A stretch of 64,000 nucleotides of DNA. Origin: Brachyhypopomus gauderio (Eukaryota; Chordata; Actinopteri; Gymnotiformes; Hypopomidae). This document shows, one piece after another, positions 11,651 to 21,854 of this stretch. The DNA lies in contig NC_135219.1 in the NCBI RefSeq assembly GCF_052324685.1, forward strand, positions 25,349,032 to 25,413,031, given 5' to 3'. Position 1 is the stretch's first letter; every line of letters starts with the position of its first letter. The position numbers and the translations under genes were made by a program. The notes under the pieces are model-generated. The model was not told the DNA's origin. It did no database searches and was given only the letters and a program-made list of their open reading frames with translations.

Positions 11651-12149
11651 ACCTGTGGAAAGCAGGGACAATGCTGAAAGGGTGCCATGAATCCCTGCTT
11701 CCACTCCATTGCTGCTGACGGCTTCATTTTCTTCCGTCTTTCAGCTCAATTCCTTCTTAAAGTCAAGTATAGATAAGGAAATCCAAGCCATCCAACCCAT
11801 CCCGTATAGGTGGGAGCCACAACTTGTGCATTTGACTCACACCCCCCTTTAATCATAAGCCACTTCCTTCCTCTCATGTTATCTCAGCTGCAAAGTCAAT
11901 GATAGACTTGAATTGGACCATTATCACTTCTCTACCACCTGGTGTGCGCAGTGTGTGGGAGCACCACCTGGTAGTAGCGACATGGACGAGCCTGAGTCAA
12001 TAATGGCCTAGAGCTATACAGCGCTCAAGACACATTCCATGATGGCAGCCAATGTTTGTGTGGCAATGACACTATTTCCTCCAACTGCTGCTCACCCCTC
12101 ACAGAGCAGCCCTGCTTCTATTTGCCTGCTGAATGAATGAATTAATGTT

Positions 12150-12400
12150 CAATTTATATAGCGCCTTTCAAGATATCCAAGGTCGCTTTACAATTTTAAC
12201 ACACGTACAACTCTTATACAACCAATCACACACTAGCGAGAAGTGGCAGCCAATTGCGCACAGCGTACTCTCTACCGGGATCCACAGCCCCCTGGGGGAC
12301 TGAATGGGGTGCAGGAAGGGGAGAGAGGACAGACCCTAGTGGCAGAGCACCATCCACCACTGGGCACACAAACACACACACATTCATGCACACACACTCA
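12150..12400 (-). repeat. L2-type 3' tail or L2-tailed SINE fragment
   Basis: It starts with tatatagcgcctttcaagat, closely related to the 3' tail of the L2 copy at about 34495, and continues with a cacagccccctgggggactg-like segment. No coding remains. Confidence 0.45.
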
Positions 12401-13500
12401 GACAACTGCTTTTATTGAACATGGGTTCATAGTATTGCATAGTATTGAATGACTGTGTCCTCTCTTCCAGCACCACCAGCACACTAGTAGCTCCTACACC
12501 ATTTGTTCAGGGGCAACTTAGCAAATAATATCTTCCTGCAGCCACTCCATCATATAGCACTGTGATATGTGTGAGTTCCTCTCCTCCTTATCAGGGGTTG
12601 CTTGGAGGTGGGCCAGGGTGGGGAATTGCACTTGCTGCCTTAGCTCTTCTGGCAACAACAGAAGTATTTGAATGCAAAGTTCTTTATTACACCGAGCTCA
12701 GTTCAGCACAATCCTAAAAACAATGAAAATACTAACCAACACCTCAGTGCCCACTTCATCATGTACCTGGCACTAATTATTATCAATGAGCAAAGATCTT
12801 TGTGTTGTCAATATGAAGACTGATGGCTTATGCTGATTACCACAGGAATCAAGAAGAAACAATGTTTATGTGCCTGTAAAATCTTGTGAGGTATTTAGCA
12901 TAGTGATCTGCTTGTCATGTTCTTTACCATGTGGGACTTAGATCAGGTCTTCTGGTTGCTGTTCTTGAAAAACAGGTATTTTCAATGATAGAAAAACAAA
13001 AATGGAACAAAATACGATTTTTAAATGTATAACCATTTGTTAAAATTTTTACAGGACAACAACAATGTATATTATTATGATACATCATAAAGAAGAATAA
13101 AATATCTTTGGCTTTCCCCTTTTTCTTTCAAAGGTTTCTGATTGAAGCACATGGCCATTTTGATGTAATCATATAATCCATATCAAAGCTAATAAACGAG
13201 CAGTTTTTATTGCCACGTAAGGACTTTCATTTTAATGAATGTAGCTGAACATACAGTTCTTGTGAAATACTGATTAGATTCAGACTGCATAGGAACCTTT
13301 CATTCAGCAGCTGTTTCCACCCGTCCATATTTGGTAATCGAAAATGGTTTGTTTTGGAACCGTACGGTTTTTTTTCGTTGAAATAGCATAATTTGGAGTT
13401 GTATTACACAAGCCCAGGGCACTGCTATAAGTAATGGAAATATCGTTGGAATATAACATCAATATATTGTGGACAAATATATTCTTCTGGCTGCTGTTTG
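12400..13500. other. Intergenic DNA, nothing recognised
   Basis: Mostly AT-rich sequence between the L2 fragment and the znf770-like gene. No exon or repeat is recognised with confidence. Confidence 0.4.
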
Positions 13501-13599
13501 TCACACAACGTGACATTATAATATTTGCAGTTTGCTAGCTAGCTGTAGTAGCTAACCAGTACTTGGCTAAGCTAGCTAGGTTGGCTATGTTAGGCTAAC

Positions 13600-13706
13600 T
13601 ACAGTTACAACGTCAGGACGAGAAAAAAGGATCGCCAGTGTCTCAAAACTGAGATAATATTTACGCTCATGTTTTAACCATCTTGTTATATTACTGGAAT
13701 ACAAAG
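13600..13706 (+). other. znf770: Candidate non-coding first exon of znf770-like
   Basis: A possible splice donor ACAAAG|GTAAAA ends an exon at 13706, about 180 bases before the acceptor TTTTCAG at 13881-13887. If joined, the frame leading into the coding exon runs back into an in-frame stop in this exon with no additional ATG, which agrees with the methionine at 13929 being the start. The 5' end and promoter are not identifiable, and a curious GCTAGCTA-rich tract lies just upstream at about 13530-13590. This exon is inferred only. Confidence 0.4.
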
Positions 13707-13928
13707 GTAAAACAAACTATTTTTAATCAATAAACTATTTGATTGTTTTGCCTACTGTAGGCTAAATATCATAGCCTAAATGTTGATTCAGTTTATTGTG
13801 AATTAAGTCTGCCTTACCATAGCACATATGTTTTATTTTCGCCGTTAATTAACTTAATTTCATTAATATTTAACATCTCTTTTTCAGCTGAACTCTCAAA
13901 GGGTCTTAAGCTCTCGGAAAGACTGTGC

Positions 13929-16900
13929 ATGCACAATGCAGTATCTGAAGAGAATATGACACACCAGTGTTCAATTTGCTTGAAACAATTTGAGTTTGTT
14001 TCTAAACTGCGACGTCATGAACTAACCCACTCTGGACAGAGACCTTTCACCTGTTCTGTGTGTAGAAAGGCATTCAGACAGTCAACTCATTTGAAGAGAC
14101 ATCTGGAGAGTCACATGAAGCTTAGAGATGTTTCACTTTATGATTCAGGGGCAGATGATTCCCAGTTGACCTGTACAAACTCCAAGGGAAGTTATGACTT
14201 TAATCTTGGACCACAAGCAAGCATTTCAAATCACACTGAGATTTCAGAGAACAATCTGGTTGATCAAAGTATATGGTACAATGCTGTGTTGACCCGGAAT
14301 GACAGTGAATGGAAGCAAAACCCAGTTGAGAACAATGTAAGGGATCTCTCACTTTCTGTGATCTCTCCTACTCAGCAGCAACATTATGCAGATGGTAGTA
14401 CTGTGAAGAAGCAGATGTCTGACTTTGTACAATGGAATTACAGTGAGCTCGGAGACATGGCTGAACCAGAAAACGATTGCCCTGAAAATCACCAATATTC
14501 TGAGTCCAGTAGAACTCCAGACTGCATCCAACCTGAGCTAAGTCTTGAAAAACAGGAACAACCCAATTTTATTTGCAGTAATGAAGCACAATCGGAGAGC
14601 ATGGCAAATGGTCCTTGTAGAAGCAAAGCACCTGCAAAGATGGAGAAAATGGCAAAGACCCACCAGTGTTCTGTGTGTCTGAAGGTGTTTTCAGCACCTT
14701 CAAAACTTAGGAGGCACATGCTGATTCACACCAGTCAGAGACCTTTTGGCTGTCAGTTATGCATCAAAGCTTTTCGTCAGCTAACCCACTTGAAAATTCA
14801 CATGACCACTCATTTTTCACAGGGGAAAATTAAAGTGAAAAATAAGTCAGAGAATGTTCCCAGCAATAGCACCTCTCAGTATGAGGGTCATGCACCCACA
14901 CTCAGTTCCAGCATGAATACGTACCAGCCTTTGAAGGGCCAATGGGCTGATGAAGCTGGAGCTCTCGAGGAGGACTCAGCAGTGACCTCATCACAGGAAA
15001 ACAGCACAAATGTGGAATTATTTTCTAAAGAAGCAGGAATTGTGAAATTAAACAATCTAAATGTCACAGAAAAATTTAGTAAAAGTAGAATAGTGCATGA
15101 ATGCCCCCTGTGCCTCAAGTGCTTCAATGCTCCATCCAAACTGAGAAGGCACTGTCTTATTCACACAGGCCAGAGACCCTTCCAGTGTTCTTTATGCTAC
15201 CGTGCATTTAGACAGCGGGCCCATCTGAAAGCACACTACAGTGTTCACATTGTGCCCAGGAAAAAAAGGACTTCCTCACTACAGTTGCATAAGCTCATCA
15301 GTCAGTCTCAGACCTGTTCTAGTCGTGCATCAAAGACTCGGCTAAAACACTTTGTATGTAATAGTCTCAGCAGAAACCTCAGATCAGCAAAACATTTGAC
15401 TCTTCAACCAAAGCAAATCAGTTCTGTTGATAAGATCAAAGCAGACCCAACTTCCATGAATAAAGGTATTAGTTTGTCAACTGTTGGAACAAATGAAAAA
15501 AATATTTTAGGACAGGGTTCATGCCTCAAGTATACAACAGACAACCATAAACAAGGGCACTGTTGTACAGTGTGTTCAAAATGCTTTAGTGCTCCATCGA
15601 AACTCAGGCGCCACATTCTGGTCCACACAGGGCAAAGGCCCTTCAGATGCCTGCTGTGCTCCAGGGCTTTCACACAGAGATCCCACTTAAAAGTTCATCG
15701 GTGTAAAGGAGAAAGCAGAGGAACATTTCGATGTACTTTAAGTGAGGAGAGACTAGACAGACAGAGCGTTCAAGCCTCCAACCCTGTCCCAAGCAGAGCT
15801 CCCTCAGAGGAATCTGTGAGTGGTGAGCAGCCCTTTATATGTGACAGCAGAGAGGGAGACAGCACAGACAGCTATGATTGTTCAGCCCGCTGTACACCTT
15901 CTCCAAAATGTATCCCAGGAGATCTTGCACCTCTCGCATATAGACCAAAACCAAGTGAAAATTTGTCTTGTTCTGCATTTGAAACTTCTCACCTCACAGG
16001 CATGACGAAGCAAACTAAGGAATGTGGCCACCAGTGTACCATATGCATGAAAATGTTTGACTTCCCGTCCAAACTCTTACGACATTCGCTGATTCACATG
16101 GACATGAAGCCATTCAGCTGCACAATCTGCAGCAAGTCATTTAGACAGCTTTGCCATTTACAGAGTCACCTGAAAGTTCACACAGCTGAAACGAAAATGT
16201 GTCGAGAGTCTTACAAGCAAGCTGATGCTGTAAAGGCCTCAGCTATTCCTGTGACATCAGAGCATATTAATGATTTGAATAACTGCACACAAGATGCAGA
16301 AACAGATCCAAACTGTATGTTTGTGAAAAACAGTGAAAATCCTGAAGTGATCAAATTTACTAATAATGTGGCAACCTCTCATTCCCCCCCTGTAGAGGAC
16401 CTACCTATGCCACGCCCACAGAATACACACAACACCAGCTTTCCAAGTGCAGTCAGAAGGGACAGTGGAGAACAGCACATAATTCCCCACACTGAGTTAT
16501 CTGATAACTTATCTGAACAAAAAGAGTTAAATAAGAATCAGTGCATATTTTGCCTGAAAACCTTTGATTTTCCCTCAAAGCTTTCTCGCCACCTGCTGAG
16601 TCACACAGGGATCAGGCCTTATGAGTGTCAGATTTGCTTCAAGTCATTCAAGCAGCTCAGTCATTTACAGTGTCATCAGTGGGTCCATAGTAGAAGAGAC
16701 AAAACTTTGATAACCGGTAACTCATTGAAACATCAGAACTCTGTCTCCTCTGACTGTGCTGCTGTGTCTGATTCTCACACTTGCACACAACAGGTTCATC
16801 ACCAGGAGAGCAATTCTCAAGAATTTGATGCAAGTAATCAGTGCAGTGAATGTAGTCCTTCCAGTTCAAATATTGCAAACAGCAAGATCAAGTCAGAGAC

Positions 16901-17480
16901 TAATCTTCAGGGGGACAGCTTTATCCACCCCGCTTTCAAACATGAAGCAGACACCTCTGTAAGTCTAGTGTGGGACCTGGAACAGGACACGGTCCAGTCA
17001 GTCAGCCCTGGTCAATTTGAGCAAAGATTGGAGAGGAAGAATTCACAGGGCCTGTGCAGTTATGTTTCGGAGGAATGCTCCAACAGATCTCCAGCAGATT
17101 CTGATTATTGCCGAGTTGGGTTTAGTTATGAGCAGCCAGAGCAAACAGGGCTCAGAGGGCCCAAAGAGGAAACAGCTGAGGAAGGTTCTGGTCAACAGAT
17201 CACCGAGCCCCTGAATGACCTCCCTATCTGTCCAGTCTGCAGCTGCTGCTTTTCCACATTAAAGAAACTACACATGCACAAATGTCCAGTCCAGTGTCCT
17301 GAAAAGAGATTCAGAAAGTCCTATCAGTGTGCAGTCTGCTTCAAAAGCTTTGAAGCTCCATCTAAACTGAAGAGACACTATGTGATTCACACAGGCCAGA
17401 GACCATTCCAGTGTAGTGTGTGTGACCGCGCCTTCACCCAGTCAGGGCATCTAAAAACACATTTGTTGTCCCACAGGTAG
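13929..17480 (+). CDS. znf770: ZNF770-like multi-C2H2 zinc-finger protein
   Basis: A 1183-residue frame in a single exon after an acceptor at 13887. Fifteen C2H2-type modules form seven clusters: 14-34/42-62, 247-267/275-295, 392-412/420-440, 546-566/574-592, 703-723/731-751, 872-892/900-920, and 1101-1119 followed by 1134-1154/1162-1182. The first finger of a pair typically reads F-x-x-PSKLRRH and the second F-R-Q-x-x-HLKxH, joined by the linker HTGQRPF. This paired layout is the signature of ZNF770, a nuclear putative DNA-binding protein. There is no KRAB, BTB or SCAN domain. Modules 8 (H590-x-C592) and 13 (H1117-x-C1119) lack the normal last histidine. The protein is much longer than the roughly 690 residues I recall for mammalian ZNF770, through extra pairs and long polar linkers. 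The ortholog call rests on motif pattern, not alignment. Confidence 0.88.
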   Translation: MHNAVSEENMTHQCSICLKQFEFVSKLRRHELTHSGQRPFTCSVCRKAFRQSTHLKRHLESHMKLRDVSLYDSGADDSQLTCTNSKGSYDFNLGPQASISNHTEISENNLVDQSIWYNAVLTRNDSEWKQNPVENNVRDLSLSVISPTQQQHYADGSTVKKQMSDFVQWNYSELGDMAEPENDCPENHQYSESSRTPDCIQPELSLEKQEQPNFICSNEAQSESMANGPCRSKAPAKMEKMAKTHQCSVCLKVFSAPSKLRRHMLIHTSQRPFGCQLCIKAFRQLTHLKIHMTTHFSQGKIKVKNKSENVPSNSTSQYEGHAPTLSSSMNTYQPLKGQWADEAGALEEDSAVTSSQENSTNVELFSKEAGIVKLNNLNVTEKFSKSRIVHECPLCLKCFNAPSKLRRHCLIHTGQRPFQCSLCYRAFRQRAHLKAHYSVHIVPRKKRTSSLQLHKLISQSQTCSSRASKTRLKHFVCNSLSRNLRSAKHLTLQPKQISSVDKIKADPTSMNKGISLSTVGTNEKNILGQGSCLKYTTDNHKQGHCCTVCSKCFSAPSKLRRHILVHTGQRPFRCLLCSRAFTQRSHLKVHRCKGESRGTFRCTLSEERLDRQSVQASNPVPSRAPSEESVSGEQPFICDSREGDSTDSYDCSARCTPSPKCIPGDLAPLAYRPKPSENLSCSAFETSHLTGMTKQTKECGHQCTICMKMFDFPSKLLRHSLIHMDMKPFSCTICSKSFRQLCHLQSHLKVHTAETKMCRESYKQADAVKASAIPVTSEHINDLNNCTQDAETDPNCMFVKNSENPEVIKFTNNVATSHSPPVEDLPMPRPQNTHNTSFPSAVRRDSGEQHIIPHTELSDNLSEQKELNKNQCIFCLKTFDFPSKLSRHLLSHTGIRPYECQICFKSFKQLSHLQCHQWVHSRRDKTLITGNSLKHQNSVSSDCAAVSDSHTCTQQVHHQESNSQEFDASNQCSECSPSSSNIANSKIKSETNLQGDSFIHPAFKHEADTSVSLVWDLEQDTVQSVSPGQFEQRLERKNSQGLCSYVSEECSNRSPADSDYCRVGFSYEQPEQTGLRGPKEETAEEGSGQQITEPLNDLPICPVCSCCFSTLKKLHMHKCPVQCPEKRFRKSYQCAVCFKSFEAPSKLKRHYVIHTGQRPFQCSVCDRAFTQSGHLKTHLLSHR

Positions 17481-17663
17481 CTCTCGTAAGGGCCTGCTTG
17501 CAACTCTGAGCACATGCACCTGGTTCATGTACACCTGTGTATCCCTCTTGCATTAGGACATTTTTTGGTGGTTGCTTTGGTTTTTTTTACTTTTTAAAAT
17601 CTAAATTATGTTAATTTATTACCTTTGGATTTTATGCTTTGTTCCTAGTATGTGCCCTGCTAG

Positions 17664-17669
17664 AATAAA
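17664..17669 (+). terminator. Polyadenylation signal AATAAA (proximal)
   Basis: AATAAA lies 184 bases after the znf770-like stop codon. Further AATAAA hexamers at about 17755 and 18262-18267 could give longer 3' UTRs. Use of any one is inferred. Confidence 0.5.
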
Positions 17670-18760
17670 AATAACTTTTCAGATTATTTAAATGACATCA
17701 TTAACATTTGAAAAATAATTACTTTGATACTTTGTGAAGTTGTTACTGATATTAATAAACAATCAAAATAAATGAATAGTAAATGCCATACATAGGACCA
17801 GCTTGCAAGTACAAGAATGTGTGAGCTTGTTTCCTTTAGTCCATGTAGTTTCATCCTTATGCACTAGAGGGCTCTAAATGTCTTTCTGTGGAATGTTGTG
17901 GAGTTTTTACCTGCTCACCTGGACCGAACCTATGGTGCATGGTGTTAATGGGTGATAAAAGTCTAAATCAAGTATATTTATTCAGATTCTTTAAATTAAA
18001 ATAGAAAAGGAGGGGGGGCTAATAACTGCATTTAACACTTTCTGTCTAATTTCTTGCTTGACCTCCAACACCATGGCACTGCATTCCATTTGTGGTTTCC
18101 TTCCAGTCTTTGATGTGTGTCTTAATTTTAAGGTTAATATGATGTGAACTGTCTGTACTCTTAAGGATCTCATATGATATGAACACCTACATGATTATTT
18201 TTGCTACTAATTTTTTACTTTTATCCTCTGATGGAATGTGCTGTACCGCTAGCATTTGGCTAATAAAACTTGGGGTTTATGTAACAAATTCTCATTCCTG
18301 ATGCACAGATTTATGATATTGTAGCTATGATTATAGCTGTTCTTTATGATTAACTCTATTGAGTTTTACCAAGGTGTGGAGTTATGAAAGTTCATTTGTT
18401 CAGAAGGCTGCAGTAACACAATAAGGCAACTTCTGTTTGAGATTATATAACATTGATATAAACTTATAATCAGTCATAACAATAGCACTATTTCATAATG
18501 AAATTGATGACTTGGATAAAAATGTTTACTATTCTTTAATCGCTTAAGTTACTGACCCATCTAAGTCAAGAAGTGAAAAGGATTGCTAGCATGAGTCTGA
18601 AATTATCTGACTAGATATGAAGGATTTGACTGTGTTTGACCCAGTGTTTTACATTCTGAAACCAATGTGAAGCCTTCAGAGACGTTCTCCCAGCAGACCT
18701 GTAACTGTAACTAATGTACACATCTTCACATACACATGCCTTGTATGGTTTTATCATATG
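17670..18760. other. znf770-like 3' UTR or downstream DNA
   Basis: AT-rich sequence without recognisable exons or repeats. It probably includes the longer 3' UTR if the AATAAA at 18262 is used. Confidence 0.4.
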
Positions 18761-18768
18761 TATATATC

Positions 18769-20015
18769 ATGGGTTAAAGTTCTCCGTCACTACGACGGAT
18801 TTCCGTCATTTGATTTTTTGGGGGAAAAAATCCGTCAAATCATAATAAACCACACACGCGTGTGCTATCTGTTTTGTGGTCGAAATATGATTCTTACTGG
18901 ATGGATGGATGACGGCGGTGTCGTTTGATTGACTTGCGGGTGCACCTTCTGATTTTCGGACATAACTAGAAAAGTGACCTCCCCCTCCTGCCTGACCGTA
19001 GCGCGCGACTCCATTAACCTCCCGCAAACCTGCGCGAACTCTGGAGGCTATTTGGCGCGTCATTCTTTGGTAGTATAAAGAAATACCCCGCAAAACAGGG
19101 GAATGAACATTTACCTGATGAATTTTAATGTTGCTTTGTGTTTCACGTGTGAAAAGTGCTGGAATTTAGGCTAAGTAGCCTACTTGAAATGCTTGAAATT
19201 GTAACTACTTAGTTTCACAACAAATATCTGTCTGACTGAACAGTTCTCTTTACGTTAACAAATACGAGCCTCTTGTAATTCCAGGACGATACATGAGAGA
19301 ACGTGAAGACGTTAAGATTGGGCGTTTTGGAAATAAACCACCATTAAATAATGTGATTAAAAGCGAATTATTTCGAATCATTTCGAGTATATGTATAAAT
19401 ATTTAACTTAATTAAGTTTAACGTTGATCCGTGCGTCTAAACGGAACTTGGTGTTTGGTGTGCGCGGCGGAAGAATACACGGTTATGCGGCTTGGGACCG
19501 AGGAGGACAGCGTCAGGATAGGATAACTGCGTACAGGACATTATTCGCGTAATCCTGAAAACTCCCCAGTTCTGAAGTCTTTATAAAAAGAATGAGCAAC
19601 ATGCCCAAATGAGACAGTAAATTGTTACTGATACAGAACTGTTATCTTTTACAGTCTAATGAAGTACCTTATTGAGCATGAGATCACCAAAACAGTATAG
19701 AAGTCAAGTTAGTTTACTTGGAAGCAGTTAGAAGACAGTGTGAACAGTTGTGAACATAGTTTCTCATAGTTTGTTTTTTTATCTCCGTCATACCTTTTAA
19801 AACTCACCAGGATTCACTAAATTTGACTTGATCTTTAAATAATTTTCTGGAAGAGGACCCCCAGATAGATAAGTATACTTTGTAAATGTGTTTAATATGT
19901 GGAATTAGGCAAAAGAGGCCGTGTCCCAACTACACCACATTTTCAGTAATTGCTGGCATTGTCTTTTGCCAGGAAAATTTTTCAGTCAAATGAAAATTTC
20001 TTGCTTTAACCCATG
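18769..20015. mobile_element. Inverted-terminal DNA transposon, non-autonomous
   Basis: The ends ATGGGTTAAAG and CTTTAACCCAT are inverted repeats, bordered by (G)TATATATC on both sides, an 8-9 bp target duplication; hAT or MULE type is possible. The interior is CpG-rich around 18840-19060 and 19430-19550. The part from about 19120 to 19420 recurs inverted at 43665-43990 and in part at 63640-63870. There is no transposase frame; a 95-codon minus-strand frame is not recognised. Confidence 0.7.
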
Positions 20016-20075
20016 GTATATATCACTAAAGCACTGAATTCATAGTTGCAGAGGTATGTGTATACACTGGGATAA

Positions 20076-20130
20076 ATGTACACCTACTCTCCTGGCTGGG
20101 CTTTGATAAAGCCCAGGAGAGTAGATGTAC

Positions 20131-20137
<7 letters not shown>
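20076..20137. repeat. Perfect-looking hairpin, about 28-bp arms
   Basis: AAATGTACACCTACTCTCCT followed by ggctgggcttt pairs with its reverse complement across a short loop (gataa region). One arm has a single C/T difference. It abuts a long TA microsatellite. Confidence 0.85.

Positions 20138-20180
<43 letters not shown>
20137..20180. repeat. (TA)n microsatellite
   Basis: About 20 TA units directly follow the hairpin. Confidence 0.95.
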
Positions 20181-20184
<4 letters not shown>

Positions 20185-20702
20185 CAATATGAGAGAATGT
20201 GCCCCCTGAATCCTAAGAACATTTGTGGAATTAGCACATGTAATAGATACAGGTATTGTACTACTTTTACTACTACTTTTATTACAGGATTATCAAGTAA
20301 ACACTAATCATCCATTTGTCCACTCATCAAGTTTTATGACATTCCTATTATAACTGGGGGTGACTTATGCACTCTAGATACCCCAAGGGGGAACCAATGT
20401 ATACAAACAGTGATGATTAGATGGAGACTGGTGCCTGGGTTTGGCCAGACGAAACCCAGAAAGAGAATCAGAATTTGCAGCGACTGACAGCAGTAGATAA
20501 CTGGGTATCCCAGTATTCCCAGTATTAGTAGATAACTGGGTATCCCCAGTAGTCATGTCAGTCAAGTTAATCAAGTGAGTAATGTTTGTCTGAACTACAA
20601 TGATTTCTCTTAGTCTGCATGTTCTCTGCTTTGAGTTAAGAAAAGAGCAACTGTGAAAGCTGTGACAAGGAACCTAATAGTGCAAAAGCAGCATGTCTGT
20701 CT

Positions 20703-21020
20703 GTTGAACTAACTCCATGAATTCAGGACGTTATGAAGGAGGGGTGTGAAGTTGAACTAACTCCATGAATTCAGGACGTTATGAAGGAGGGGTGTGAAGT
20801 TGAACTAACTCCATGAATTCAGGACGTTATGAAGGAGGGGTGTGAAGTTGAACTAACTCCATGAATTCAGGACGTTATGAAGAGCACAGGAGGGGTGTGA
20901 AGTTGAACTAACTCCATCATGAATTCAGGTCGTTATGAAGAGTACAGGAGGGGTGTGAAGTTGAACTAACTCCATCATGAATTCAGGTCTTTATGAAGAG
21001 TACAGGAGGAGTGTGAAGTT
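20703..21020. repeat. 48- to 58-bp minisatellite, six copies
   Basis: The unit begins GTTGAACTAACTCCATGAAT and ends gaggggtgtgaa. The first three copies are 48 bp; later copies gain a seven-base 'gagcaca/gagtaca' insertion and an extra 'cat', so the unit length steps up along the array. Confidence 0.95.
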
Positions 21021-21374
21021 GTCTGTGTGACTATGTTTTGGTTTGCTCTCAGTTGATCTCTGTGTGAGTCCTTGTATGCAGAAATATTAATAAATCATAA
21101 TTATTACCTTTTTGTGTCTGAGGGTTGATTGATTTCAAAGTCTCCACCACAGACTCATATTTGGATAAAACAAATCATGCACACTATAAACATAGTGGGC
21201 AATCTATATAAACAATAAAGTAATAAATGTTCAGTTTTGGGCCTGGCTAGGGTTGCTGTCACAAACACCTAGCTGTCTCAAACATCTACCAAAAAATTCA
21301 CATTTTATCCACTATCAAGTTGATGATACTCAGTTGTATATATCTTCCAATTTGGATGATATCACTACTACTCT

Positions 21375-21712
21375 TGTGACGATGGGGTCGTGGCGAAGGA
21401 TGAGACACTGAATCCTCCTTTAGACTGACGTCACTTTTATTTTAAATAGTAATTGCGCAATAGCGCACACGGAACACGTATACACACACTGAGACGTGTA
21501 GACTTTAGACAACGACGAGCACAGGACACTGCGCGAGCGCACATTAAATAGACAGACCACATTAGCCCCATGTGATTACGAGACGATTCACAGGTGAGAC
21601 ACATTATTCACACAACAAAGCTATCACCACGGAGTTCCGAAAACGCAGACAGAGCACGTGGACAACGTTTACACACGCCCAAAAGGGAGGGGCCGGGGTC
21701 CTCAACGTGACA
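21375..21712 (-). repeat. 3' LTR of the young LTR element
   Basis: 338 bp, apparently identical to the partner at 23160-23497. It carries a CpG-containing tgcgcgagcgcacattaaat block. Confidence 0.95.
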
Positions 21713-21854
21713 GACGCCCCCTCCAAGGGCACTACCCGTCCCGGGGTGCCAACAGGACCGAGTGCCCCGAACCCACGACGATGGGCGGATCCGACGCGCT
21801 CAGTCCTGCGTCTGGGAGGTGACTGCCCTCGGGGAAGCGTCCGCCACGGACCGC

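Noticed and set aside
14349..17214. Short frames on both strands inside the zinc-finger gene
   Set aside because: Shadows of the 1183-codon coding exon.
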